A DNA stretch of 64,000 bases from DASZIT01 sp963770635. GTDB lineage: Bacteria; Actinomycetota; Acidimicrobiia; Acidimicrobiales; RAAP-2. Shown piece by piece: positions 52,597 to 63,579 of this stretch (positions are counted from its first letter, which is position 1; every line of letters begins with the position of its first letter). The stretch spans positions 558,001 to 622,000 of the forward strand of contig CAVYQI010000006.1 in the NCBI GenBank assembly GCA_963770635.1, in the 5' to 3' direction. The notes under the pieces are model-generated. The model had not been told where the DNA came from, did not search any database, and saw nothing but the letters and a program-made list of their open reading frames with translations. Position numbers and translations under genes: made by a program.

Positions 52597-53730
52597 CTAC
52601 CGCTTAGGGGGAGGTCGTTGGTTCCGCAGCCGATTGTGGAAACCGCAGAGCAGCCGGCCGTTTCCAAAGGTGGTGGGGCCATCTTCGGTGTAGGGCTGGA
52701 TGTGGTCGACCTGGCAGTCGACCGCCGGGCGGTCGCAGTAGGGGTGGGTGCACTCCCGGTCCCGGAGCTGAATGCCCCTTCGGGTGGCCCCGGTGAACAA
52801 TCGGGCCGTGGCTGAGACCTGGACACGGTCGGGGGGCTCGAAGACGGCCCGCTCGAAGTCGGACCGGTCGAGCCAGGGGATCAGGGACCCGGGGGTGAGC
52901 GCCATGCCCTGGGCCAGCTCACAGACCCGCCCGCCCAGTGTCGGCCAGTCAATCAGCACGCTGAAGAGCGGCTTCGGGGGGATGCCGTCGGGCGGGGCGG
53001 TCGCCGAGCGCTTGGCCATCTCCTCCAAGGCGTCGGCCCGGCGCTGGCTCGGGGTGCGGGCGATGTCAGCGACGGTCGGTTCATGTCCGAGCCGCGCCCC
53101 CGCCGCTTTCCAGTCCTCCTCGAACAGCTCTTGCTCCAGGCGAACGAGCTCGTTGGAAAAGATGGCCCCTCCGATGGGGTCCAAGGTCATCTTCCCGAGC
53201 CACAGGTCCCCGGCCTTGACCAGGTAGACGTCCCGCCGGTTCCTCCGCTCCTCGGCGGATTCTTCGGTGCCGTCGGGGTCGGCCAGCTGTTCCCAGTAGT
53301 CGACGGCCTTGCCGAAGTCCTCGGGGCACAGGGTCCGCCCCTGGTTGACCAGCATCTCCTCGTCGTCTTCGAAAGTGCATTGGGTCCGGGGGTTGCGGGC
53401 CCTCCCCAAAGTGTCGACGTGGGCGGCCCCGATGTCCCCCTCCCTCCAGGCCTGCTTGGCGGCCGGCAGGTGGTCGAGGGCCCGGCCCCGCCGGACCAGC
53501 CGTCGGGCCTCGGACCTCAAAAGGTTCCCCTTGGTGGCGATCCAGGCAGCCGCCGATCGGGCCCCGTCGATGGCCCAGGCCCCCCATTTGTCGAACTCAC
53601 CCACCGAGGCGGTGAAATAAGCGTCGAACTCATTGCGCAAACCCAGGAGGGTCTCTATCGACTCGGGGTCGGAGACGGGTCCCTCCTCGACCAACGCCTT
53701 CAAATCCTCGCTCAACTGATCGAGCTTCAT
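52597..53730 (-). CDS. DUF222 / HNH endonuclease-like protein (second paralogue)
   Basis: A 377-residue HNH protein of the 13E12-like group. The HNH core is CTHPYCDRPAVDCQVDHIQP with the later FGNGRLLCGFHN, including zinc Cys pairs and the catalytic His. ATG 53730 (MKLDQLSEDL) is used as the start; an upstream ATG at 53760 would add ten residues. Its frame happens to continue open through the adjacent frameshifted IS30 transposase, so an uncritical reading gives a 787-residue fusion, which I consider false. The IS element is inserted just upstream, so the native promoter may have been replaced. Confidence 0.85.
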   Translation of the reverse strand: MKLDQLSEDLKALVEEGPVSDPESIETLLGLRNEFDAYFTASVGEFDKWGAWAIDGARSAAAWIATKGNLLRSEARRLVRRGRALDHLPAAKQAWREGDIGAAHVDTLGRARNPRTQCTFEDDEEMLVNQGRTLCPEDFGKAVDYWEQLADPDGTEESAEERRNRRDVYLVKAGDLWLGKMTLDPIGGAIFSNELVRLEQELFEEDWKAAGARLGHEPTVADIARTPSQRRADALEEMAKRSATAPPDGIPPKPLFSVLIDWPTLGGRVCELAQGMALTPGSLIPWLDRSDFERAVFEPPDRVQVSATARLFTGATRRGIQLRDRECTHPYCDRPAVDCQVDHIQPYTEDGPTTFGNGRLLCGFHNRLRNQRPPPKR

Positions 53731-53779
53731 GACGCCAATTCCAACAGGGGGGTGTGACATCACAGAGGGCATTCGCCCT

Positions 53780-55036
53780 GGCGGGTTCAACCAGTCAACG
53801 CAACGAGCTCGGCAAGCTTTTCCGATGGTTTCATATATCCGAGGGTCTTGCGAGGCCGGTTGTTCAGCAGTGCGGCGATACGAGCCAAATCTTCCGCGCT
53901 GATGAGTTGAGAGGTCGGCCCCCTTGGGGAGGAACTGGCGCAGGAGCCCGTTGGTGTTTTCGTTCGATCCGCGTTGCCAGGGTGAGTGGGGGTCGCAGAA
54001 GTAGACCTGGACGCCGGTGGCCACCTTGATCTCGTTGTGACGGGCCATCTCCTTGCCCTGGTCCCAGGTAAGGGTCTTGAAGAGCTCGGCTGGCATCGAT
54101 GCGATCGCTTTCTCCATCGCCCGTTGCACCTCGATTGCGGTGTGGTTAATCGGGAGGTGCAGAAGCATCACGTAGCGCGTCTGCCGCTCGACAAGGGACC
54201 CGACTGCGGAGCGCCCGGTCGATCCGCAGAGGAGGTCCCCTTCCCAATGGCCCGGGACCGCCCGATCCTCTACCTCCGCCGGCCGTTCCGAGATGGTGAC
54301 CATGTTGGAGATGACGCCACGGCCGTCTTTGCGACCCTGCGCCCGACGACGCGCCTGGCCGGATCTCAGGCATCGGGTCAGCTCCCGCTTCAGCTCGCCT
54401 TTGCCCTGGACAAACAGTGATTTGTAGATCGTCTCGTGACTCACCCGCATCATCGGATCGTCCGGGAACTCAAGACGCAAGCGCTTGGCGATCTGGTCCG
54501 GAGACCAGAAGGTCGAAAGCCAGGCGCTGACCTGGTCACACAGCGCTCCGGGAGCCAGTTTCGGAGCCTTCGGACGGCGTGCCGCCTCATAGGCGCGTCG
54601 GTGGGCCCGCCATGCCCGGTAGTCAGACGATCCTCCGTTGGCGGCGACCTCACGACACACGGTCGAAGGGGACCGACCAATGCTCCGGGCGATCGCCGTC
54701 AGCGACTGGCCGCTCCGAATCCCGAGGCTGATCTCTTCCCGTTCCGCCAGCTGGAGCCGGGAGGGACCGGGCAACCAGAGATCCGGTGCCGGGGGCCTCA
54801 TCGGCTCGTGACTGAGCAGATTCCTGACGCCCATGTCGCTGCACCCTGCCTCCCGCGCCACCGCACGCAAAGAGAGTCCCCTGCCGCTAAGTCGTCGGAT
54901 GGACCGCCTTTGCTCCATCGTCAAGTGTTGGTTCGGGTCGGTCGGGCGTTTGCGGGTCATCTCGAGCTCCTCGGTTTAGGCGACAACGAAGCGTTGTCTA
55001 CTCACTGAGTCGTTGCAGTGACCCCTTGAACCCGCC
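53780..55036. mobile_element. Complete IS30-family insertion sequence (1257 bp)
   Basis: The ends are imperfect inverted repeats sharing GGCGGGTTCAA, then partially matching (CCAGTCAACGCAACGA vs GGGGTCACTGCAACGA) over about 27 bp. A CCT trinucleotide flanks both ends (53777-53779 and 55037-55039), a 3-bp target duplication as expected for IS30. The element carries one transposase gene on the minus strand. It inserted between the DUF222/HNH gene and the repeat-rich region preceding clpC. Confidence 0.88.
53787..54960 (-). CDS. IS30-family transposase (frameshifted near 53902)
   Basis: A DDE transposase of about 390 residues. The N-terminal HTH region (MTRKRPTDPNQHLTMEQRRS and GRSPSTVCREVAAN) binds the ends; catalytic residues are in PGHWEGDLLCG (D), FKTLTWDQGKEMARH (D) and GSNENTNGLLRQFLPKG (E). 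After GADLSTH the frame breaks; removing one base restores SAEDLARIAALLNNRPRKTLGY, ending at TGA 53787 inside the terminal repeat. Without correction, the frame reads into the DUF222 gene. The catalytic core is before the break, so some activity cannot be excluded. Confidence 0.88.
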
Positions 55037-55043
55037 CCTGGTT

Positions 55044-55079
55044 ACCTTGCACGAAACCTTGCACGAAACCTTGCACGAT
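55044..55079. repeat. Three tandem copies of a 12-bp unit
   Basis: ACCTTGCACGAA occurs three times head to tail (last copy ends in T instead of A), beginning 8 bases after the IS30 right end. The short, exact, iteron-like arrangement could bind a protein or be a slippage product. Confidence 0.9.
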
Positions 55080-55254
55080 CCGCACCACGAAAAAAATCTT
55101 CACGAACAACGGAGCGGGTCCGGAACCCATCCAAAAACCGTCGCCGGGTTCACCGTCCCTACGAAAATAACAGCGCCGATTTCAATATCGACACGACCCC
55201 GCCGAGGAACCATTGGTGACGCACCGACTAGCCGCGCGGCGGGAAACGGCGTCA

Positions 55255-55344
55255 CCTCATCTCCGACCGCTATTCCGACCTCTATTCCGACCTCATCTCC
55301 GACCGCCATCTCCGACGGCTATTCCGACCTCATCTCCGACCGCC
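55255..55344. repeat. Array of TCCGAC-centred repeats, 11-13-bp period
   Basis: Seven copies of TCCGAC at regular spacing lie in units of two types, CTATTCCGAC (3 copies) and C(T)CATCTCCGAC (4 copies), mixed in order. The period is similar to that of the tandem repeats at 55044. There are no unique spacers, so it is not CRISPR. It sits just downstream of the clpC terminator on the clpC strand. Confidence 0.85.
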
Positions 55345-55353
55345 CGGCATGCA

Positions 55354-55385
55354 GAACGCCCTGCCACCGAAGTGGCAGGGCGTTC
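55354..55385 (-). terminator. Terminator downstream of clpC
   Basis: A perfect 14-bp inverted repeat (GAACGCCCTGCCAC and complement) around a 4-base loop, 54 bases beyond the clpC stop. On the minus strand it is followed by TGCATG. Confidence 0.85.
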
Positions 55386-55438
55386 TCAACAGCTTGATGG
55401 CGATCCGTAGACCGGTACTGGCCCGGCCGGCGGCGTGG

Positions 55439-58009
<2,571 letters not shown>

Positions 58010-58125
58010 TCCACCGCCTCCGTCCGCGGTCCGTAACTAGCCTCAGTCTACAGGCACGGGTGGCACCCGCACCCTCACCCTCTGCTGCACCAACCGGCGC
58101 TCCAGTCGCCTATCGTCTCTCTAAA

Positions 58126-59103
58126 GTGAACCCCGTCGAGCTCCTGGGTCTTCCCGAACTGGCCAAACAGGTCCAACTCCTTGAGCCATTGCTCACTGAG
58201 TCTGTCGTCACCGGCGACGGATTCCTTGATGATGTAACGACCCATCTCATCGCAGCTGGCGGAAAACGTCTCCGACCGGTCCTGGCCCTGGCCGCCGCTA
58301 CCGGCGGTTCTAGCCCGGCCACCAGGGAAGACCTGCTGGGTGCCGTATCGGTGGAATTGGTGCATCTGGCCTCGCTCTATCACGACGATGTCATGGACGA
58401 GGCGACCATCCGGCGAAATGTGGAAAGCGTCAACTCCCGATTCGGGAACCTGGTCGCCATCGTGGCCGGGGACTTCCTCCTGGCCCGCTCGGCGGAGATC
58501 GCCGCCGGACTGGGCACCCAGATCGCCGGCCTGCTGGCCGCCACCCTGGGGCGACTCTGCCAGGGCCAGGTGGCCGAGGTCCGGGCCGCCTTCCAGGTCA
58601 GCCGGACCCAGACGGACTACACCGAGGCCATCTCCGGGAAGACCGCCTCCCTCATGTCCACGTCCTGCCGGATCGGTGCGCTGACCGGGGGACTCCCGGT
58701 CCGACAGGTCGACGCCCTCACCGACTTCGGGCGCTACTTCGGGATGATCTTCCAGGTGCGCGACGACATCCTCGACGTGATCGGATCCGAAGCCGAGCTG
58801 GGCAAGCCGGCCGGCCAGGATCTGGCCGAGGGGATCTACACCCTGCCGGTCATCCTCGCCCTGGCCGACCCCGACGTCGGCCCCGAGCTCAAGCCGATGC
58901 TGGGCCAGCCGCTCGACCAGGAAGAGCGGGACCGGGCCCGGGCCATCGTGGCATCCTCCGGGGGGATTCCCACCTCGGTGGCCGTGGCCCGCCGCTACGC
59001 CGAAGACGCGGAAGCGGCCGCGGCCAGATGCCCCTCACCGCAACTGGCCGACGGGTTCGCGTTGTTGGCCCACTCGCTGGTCGACGGCCTTCCGGTCAGC
59101 TGA
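58126..59103 (+). CDS. Polyprenyl diphosphate synthase (trans-isoprenyl, heptaprenyl/octaprenyl type)
   Basis: A 325-residue isoprenyl chain-elongation enzyme, likely making the menaquinone side chain. The first Asp-rich motif is LYHDDVMDEATIRRN, the second is FQVRDDILDVIG, and GGKRLRPVLALAAA lies at the substrate end; GKTASLMSTSCRIGA is typical. Start is placed at GTG 58126 (VNPVELLG); GTG 58060 would add 22 low-complexity residues. Neither has a clear ribosome site, so a leaderless transcript is possible. Chain length cannot be read from sequence. Confidence 0.92.
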   Translation: MNPVELLGLPELAKQVQLLEPLLTESVVTGDGFLDDVTTHLIAAGGKRLRPVLALAAATGGSSPATREDLLGAVSVELVHLASLYHDDVMDEATIRRNVESVNSRFGNLVAIVAGDFLLARSAEIAAGLGTQIAGLLAATLGRLCQGQVAEVRAAFQVSRTQTDYTEAISGKTASLMSTSCRIGALTGGLPVRQVDALTDFGRYFGMIFQVRDDILDVIGSEAELGKPAGQDLAEGIYTLPVILALADPDVGPELKPMLGQPLDQEERDRARAIVASSGGIPTSVAVARRYAEDAEAAAARCPSPQLADGFALLAHSLVDGLPVS

Positions 59104-59130
59104 TCGGGTTGCCGGCCCGGCCGGCGATCT

Positions 59131-59547
59131 CTAGGAGGTCGGGGCGGTCGGTGCGGGTACGTTGCACTTGGCTTCGATCTTCTGGGAGATCTTGTCCAAC
59201 CGCGCCTTGAAGGTGGCGCTCTCGAACCGGTTGATCCGATTCTGAATCTTGGTGGCCCGGGCGGTGTTGCCGTTGGCCTTGGCCTTGGCCTCGGCCGCGG
59301 TCAACTTGGGCAGTCCGGCGGCGATCTGAGCCTCAGCCTTTTGGATGCGATCCAGCACCTTGGTGGCGTTGGCACAGTTGAAGGTCTTGCCCGTCTTCGG
59401 CGTGTTGGACGACGGCGCCGGGGTGGACGACGGGGCCGGCGGGGTGGACGACGGCGCTGGGGCGGCCCCGGCCAGGCTGACGGCTCCGAAGCTGAGGCTT
59501 CCTGCCGCTACGGCCACGGCAGTGGTGATCACGATCCTCTTCAACAT
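59131..59547 (-). CDS. Secreted small helical protein, unknown function
   Basis: A 138-residue exported protein. The signal peptide is residues 1-29 (MLKRIVITTAVAVAAGSLSFGAVSLAG, AxA-type cleavage near AGAAPAP), followed by a Pro/Ser-rich linker with SSTPPAPSSTPAPSS, and then a Lys/Ala-rich helical domain with two Cys (FNCANATK near its start and AKCNVP near the end) that could bridge. Repeats in the helical part (AEAQIAAGLPKLTAAEAKAK) suggest a coiled coil. No family is recognised. Confidence 0.75.
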   Translation of the reverse strand: MLKRIVITTAVAVAAGSLSFGAVSLAGAAPAPSSTPPAPSSTPAPSSNTPKTGKTFNCANATKVLDRIQKAEAQIAAGLPKLTAAEAKAKANGNTARATKIQNRINRFESATFKARLDKISQKIEAKCNVPAPTAPTS

Positions 59548-59660
59548 CTGTTCTTGACCTCCTGGATCAACCGGGTTGTCCGGTGTGTTCCATCAGTGTC
59601 GTCGGTAAATGTGATGAATCGACCAGGGCAACATAAGGGACAGGTAAATAGTCCGAATTC

Positions 59661-60500
59661 TCAGCCATGCCGTGCCTGATTGCCGTTGGAATTGCGTTCG
59701 AAGATGATCCGCAGGCCGTGGAGGGTGAGCCAGGGTTCGAGGTATTCGATCTCCTCGGAGTAGGGGGCGATGAGCTCGGCCAGCCCGCCGGTGGCCACCA
59801 CCGTCGACTCACCCAGCACCCCGGCGAACCGCCGGCAGAGCCCGTCCACCTGCGCGCCAAACCCGAACAGCGCGCCGGATTGGATCGACTCCACCGTCGA
59901 CTTGCCGATCACGCTGCGCGGCTCGACCAGTTCGACCCGCCGGAGGGCGGCGGCGTGGGCGAAGAGGGCATCGAGGCTGACCTGGACGCCGGGGGTGATG
60001 GCCCCGCCCAGGTACTCACCGGCCGGGGAGATGGCGTCGAACGTGGTGGCGGTGCCGAGGTCGACCACCACGCAGGGCCCGCCGAACAGGTCGTAGGCGC
60101 CGACCGCGTTGGCGATCCGGTCGGCTCCGACTTCCTTCGGGTTGTCGTAGAGGATGGGCATCCCGCTCTTGACCCCCGGCTCGAGCACCACCGACGGGAC
60201 GTCGAACCACCGCTGCACCATCTGGCGGAGGTTGGCGGTGACCAACGGCACCGACGAGGTCACCGCGATGCCGGTGACGGTGTCTTCGATGTTGACGCCG
60301 TCGAGATTGAGGATCTGGGTCAGCAGCAGCGCGTGCTCGTCGGCCGTCCGTTCCGCCACGGTGGAGAGCCGCCAGTGGTGGGCCAGCCCGGTCGGCTCGT
60401 GCCCGTCGCGGATACCGGTCTCCTCCAGCGGCGCGCTGATGTCGTCGGCGAACAGCCCGACCACCGTCTCGGTGTTCCCCACGTCAATGGCCAGCAGCAC
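59661..60500 (-). CDS. coaX: Type III pantothenate kinase
   Basis: A 279-residue CoaX, phosphorylating pantothenate in coenzyme A synthesis. The N-terminal AIDVGNTETVVGLF is the phosphate-binding loop, and VGADRIANAVGAYDLFGGP, VVDLGTATTFDAI and YLGGAITPGVQVSLDALFAHAAALRRV are diagnostic. It follows nadC by one base, as the last gene of the panC-panD-nadB-nadC-coaX run, which couples pantothenate and NAD synthesis. Confidence 0.96.
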   Translation of the reverse strand: MLLAIDVGNTETVVGLFADDISAPLEETGIRDGHEPTGLAHHWRLSTVAERTADEHALLLTQILNLDGVNIEDTVTGIAVTSSVPLVTANLRQMVQRWFDVPSVVLEPGVKSGMPILYDNPKEVGADRIANAVGAYDLFGGPCVVVDLGTATTFDAISPAGEYLGGAITPGVQVSLDALFAHAAALRRVELVEPRSVIGKSTVESIQSGALFGFGAQVDGLCRRFAGVLGESTVVATGGLAELIAPYSEEIEYLEPWLTLHGLRIIFERNSNGNQARHG

Positions 60501-60501
60501 G

Positions 60502-61413
60502 TCAGTCTCCCCCGCCGAGGTCCGGCATCAGATCGAGCCCCAGGTCGAGCACCGGGGCGGAATGGGTCAGGGCGCCCACCGAGATGAGGTCAGCGCCGGC
60601 GGCCGCGAACCCCGGGACCGACTCGAGATCGACCCCGCCCGACACTTCCACCAAGGTGGTGGTCCCACTGTCCTGCACCAGGGCCACACAGGCTTTTACC
60701 TGGTCAGAGCCCATATTGTCGAGCATGACGATGGTGGCGCCGGCGGCCAGCGCCTCGGCCACCTGGTCCTCCCGGTCACACTCGACCTCCACCATCCGGC
60801 CCGGCCACAATTGCCGGGCCCGACCCACCGCTTCGGTGATGGTGACGCCGCCCAGATGGTTGTCCTTCACCAGAACCGCGTCCGACAGGCTGCCGCGGTG
60901 ATTGGTCCCGCCCCCCGCTCGCACCGCCGCCTTCTCCAACGAGCGGAGTCCGGGGGTGGTCTTGCGGGTGTCGAGCACCCGGGTGTCCGGATTGGCGGCC
61001 GCCACTGCGTCGACGTAGGTGCGGGTCAACGTGGCGATGCCCGAGAGGTGGCCGAGAAAGTTGAGCGCGGTCCGTTCGGCGGTGAGGATCGACCGCAGAG
61101 GACCGGTGAGGACGGCCACCACCGAACCGGCGGTCACCGCCGACCCGTCCGCCAACCGCCATTCGGCGTTCACCGTCGGGTCGACCTGGGCCAGGGTCTC
61201 CACCGCACAGGCCCGACCGGCCACCACGCCGAGGGCCCGGCTCACCACCGCCACCGATCGGATCACCGAGGGCGGCACCAACGCCGCGGTCAGGTCTCCC
61301 AGCGGGAGCAGGTCCTCGGCCAGCGCCAGGCGAACCGCGTCCGCCACCGCCGCATGGGGCGGATCGAAAACCGATGCATCCACTGCGTCAGCACCCTGAC
61401 CGTCCGCCATCAT
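60502..61413 (-). CDS. nadC: Nicotinate-nucleotide diphosphorylase (quinolinate phosphoribosyltransferase)
   Basis: A 303-residue NadC, converting quinolinate to nicotinate mononucleotide. Active-site parts are NFLGHLSGIAT, VLDTRKTTPGLRSLEKAAVRAGGG with the PRPP-binding Arg/Lys, NHRGSLSDAVLVKDNHL and LDNMGSDQVKA. Its ATG overlaps the nadB stop by ATGA. Downstream is coaX. Confidence 0.96.
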   Translation of the reverse strand: MMADGQGADAVDASVFDPPHAAVADAVRLALAEDLLPLGDLTAALVPPSVIRSVAVVSRALGVVAGRACAVETLAQVDPTVNAEWRLADGSAVTAGSVVAVLTGPLRSILTAERTALNFLGHLSGIATLTRTYVDAVAAANPDTRVLDTRKTTPGLRSLEKAAVRAGGGTNHRGSLSDAVLVKDNHLGGVTITEAVGRARQLWPGRMVEVECDREDQVAEALAAGATIVMLDNMGSDQVKACVALVQDSGTTTLVEVSGGVDLESVPGFAAAGADLISVGALTHSAPVLDLGLDLMPDLGGGD

Positions 61414-63188
61414 GGGGAATCGACCGCCTCGCCGGAGACGATGACCCGGCCGCCGGTGTGGAGGATCCGCCGACGCCAGCGGTCGGACGTCTCAGGAAAA
61501 TCGGCCCGGGCATGGGCGCCCCGCGACTCGGTCCGGATCGTGGCCGACCGGAGCAGCGCCTCGGCCGCGGTGACCAGGTTGGCCAACTCTCCGTGGGCCC
61601 GGTCCGACGGCGTAGCGGTTCCCACCGTGGTACCGACCGACTCGATCACGGTGGCGGCCCGGTCGAGCGACTCGGCATCCCGGACCACCCCGGCGCCGTC
61701 GAACAAAGCCCGCTGCAGTCGGTCGACCGTCTTGTCCACATCGATATCGGCGACTTCGCCGTTGGTATCGCCGATCCGGTTGGTCGCCGCGTCGGCAGCC
61801 GCCTCGGCAGCCGCCTCAGCAGCCAGCTCGACCGCCCCCTCGCCGGCGGCAATTTCGCCACCGCCATGGAGTACGGCCCGCATGGCCCCGGTGGCCGACG
61901 GTCCGTCACCGCCGGCCTCGATGGCTTCCGCCAGGCGGGCGCCGAACACCATGCCCTCGAGAAGTGAGTTGGAGGCCAGGCGATTGGCTCCGTGCACGCC
62001 GGTGCACGCCACTTCCCCCGCCGCCCACAGTCCCGGCAGCGCGGTCGCCCCCGACAGATCGGTCACCACCCCGCCGGAGAGGTGGTGAGCGGCCGGGGCG
62101 ATCGGGAGCCAGTCGACGTGCGGGTCGAGGCCGATCGCCTCGAGTGAGGCGTTGATGGTCGGGAAGCGGGAAGCGAAGGAGTCGAGCCCGGTGGCATCGA
62201 GCCAGAGGTGCTCCACTCCCTGGGCGCTGATCTTGGCCGCCATCGCCCGGCTGACCACGTCCCGGGGCGCGAGCTCGTCGACGAACCGGTCACCGTGGGC
62301 GTCGCGGATCAGTGCCCCGTGGCCTCGCAGCGCCTCAGAAAGCAAAGGCCGGGGCATGGCCGGATGATGGAGGGCGGTGGGATGGAACTGCATGAACTCG
62401 ACGTCGGCGCACGGGACCCCGGCCCGCAGGGCCATGGCCAGTCCGTCGGCGGTGGCCTCGGCCGGGTTGGTGGTGACCGCGAACAGTTGGCCGGCTCCTC
62501 CGGTGGCCAGCACGGTGTGCCGGGCTCGCACGTCGACCACCCGTCCGGAGGCGTCGAGGGCCCGGACCCCCCAGCACCGCCCGTCCTCCACCAGGAGATC
62601 GAGGGCGAACCACTCCTCGAGGACCGCCGCCGCGGTCCGGCGGGTGGCGTCGACCAGGGCCCTCTCCACCTCGGCTCCGGTGGCGGCCCCGCCGGCATGG
62701 ACCACCCGGGCGGTGGAGTGGCCACCCTCCCGGGCGAGTTCGAGCGCGCCCCCGGGCTGGCGGTCGAACTCCGCGCCCATGGCGATCAATTCGTGGACCC
62801 GGAACGGGCCTTCGTCGACCAGGACCCGTACCGCGTCGGTGTCGCACAGCCCGGCGCCGGCGGCCAGGGTGTCAGCCAGATGGAGGTCGGTGGAGTCCTC
62901 GTCCCCCCCCAGCACCGCCGCCACCCCACCCTGGGCCCAGCGGGTGGCCGAGCGCCACAACTCGGCCTTGGTCAACACTCCCACCCGCAACCCGCCACCG
63001 GTCAATGCCGAAGACGGCGCCGACGGCTTCGGTGCCGACGAGGCCAACCGGACCGCAGCCGACAGGCCGGCCACGCCACTGCCGAGCACCAGGACGTCGA
63101 GGTCGCCGGGCAATCCCGGCCCATCCGTCGGTCTCGACGGTCTCGGCGGTCCCGGCGAGCCCGACGGCATGGCGGGCGACGGGGTCAC
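61410..63188 (-). CDS. nadB: L-aspartate oxidase
   Basis: NadB oxidises aspartate to iminoaspartate with FAD, the first step of de novo NAD synthesis. FAD site VLVLGSGVAGLSAAVRLAS, RWAQGGVAAVLG, EGGHSTARVVHAGG, VEFMQFHPTALHHP, FVDELAPRDVVSRAM and GEVACTGVHGANRLASNSLLEG are all present. GTG 63188 overlaps the panD stop by GTGA; ATG 63170 is an alternative. The 592-residue length is long, partly from an Ala/Glu-rich insertion (ELAAEAAAEAAADAA) near residue 455. Confidence 0.95.
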   Translation of the reverse strand: MTPSPAMPSGSPGPPRPSRPTDGPGLPGDLDVLVLGSGVAGLSAAVRLASSAPKPSAPSSALTGGGLRVGVLTKAELWRSATRWAQGGVAAVLGGDEDSTDLHLADTLAAGAGLCDTDAVRVLVDEGPFRVHELIAMGAEFDRQPGGALELAREGGHSTARVVHAGGAATGAEVERALVDATRRTAAAVLEEWFALDLLVEDGRCWGVRALDASGRVVDVRARHTVLATGGAGQLFAVTTNPAEATADGLAMALRAGVPCADVEFMQFHPTALHHPAMPRPLLSEALRGHGALIRDAHGDRFVDELAPRDVVSRAMAAKISAQGVEHLWLDATGLDSFASRFPTINASLEAIGLDPHVDWLPIAPAAHHLSGGVVTDLSGATALPGLWAAGEVACTGVHGANRLASNSLLEGMVFGARLAEAIEAGGDGPSATGAMRAVLHGGGEIAAGEGAVELAAEAAAEAAADAATNRIGDTNGEVADIDVDKTVDRLQRALFDGAGVVRDAESLDRAATVIESVGTTVGTATPSDRAHGELANLVTAAEALLRSATIRTESRGAHARADFPETSDRWRRRILHTGGRVIVSGEAVDSP

Positions 63189-63577
63189 GCGTCGGCGAGG
63201 TTCTCGAATTCGGCGTCGAGTCGGGCCGACACTTCGTCGATCACCCGATTGGCCTTGTCCACGTGCACGATGGCCGGAGCGAAATTCTCGAGCTCGTCGT
63301 TCTCGTAGTCGGCGTAGGTGATGACGATCACCTTGTCGCCGCGGTGGACGAGGCGGGCGGCGGCGCCGTTGAGGCACACCTGGCCCGGTCCCCCGAGGAT
63401 GGCATAGGTCTCGAAGCGGGCACCGTTGTCGATGTCGACCACGGTGACCTGTTCCCACTCGAGGATGTTGGCCAGTTGCATCAACTCGGGGTCGAGACTG
63501 ATCGAGCCGACATAGTTGAGATCGGCATCGGTCACCGTCGCCCGGTGAATCTTCGACTTCATCATCCGGCGGCGCAT
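63185..63577 (-). CDS. panD: Aspartate 1-decarboxylase
   Basis: A 130-residue pyruvoyl enzyme making beta-alanine from aspartate. The autocleavage site is intact (LNYVGSIS, Gly-Ser), and KSKIHRATVT, YAILGGPGQVCLNGAAARLVHRGD and VIVITYADY are typical. It follows panC by two bases and overlaps nadB. AAAGGAAA lies about ten bases upstream of ATG 63577. Confidence 0.97.
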   Translation of the reverse strand: MRRRMMKSKIHRATVTDADLNYVGSISLDPELMQLANILEWEQVTVVDIDNGARFETYAILGGPGQVCLNGAAARLVHRGDKVIVITYADYENDELENFAPAIVHVDKANRVIDEVSARLDAEFENLADA

Positions 63578-63579
63578 GT

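Larger units (their letters stand above)
55037..55438. other. 402-bp non-coding interval between IS30 and clpC
   Basis: No gene is recognised here. It contains a three-copy 12-bp tandem repeat beside the IS end, a 140-bp A+T-richer stretch without obvious structure, a second repeat array built on TCCGAC at about 12-bp spacing, and the clpC terminator. Open frames in the repeats give only repetitive peptides. Confidence 0.6.

Noticed and set aside
52597..54960. A natural 787-residue transposase-HNH fusion protein
   Set aside because: The join depends on a frameshift in the IS30 transposase, and the IS terminal repeats and CCT target duplication lie inside it.
55255..55344. CRISPR array
   Set aside because: Units are only about 12 bp, with no unique spacers, and no cas genes are in the window.
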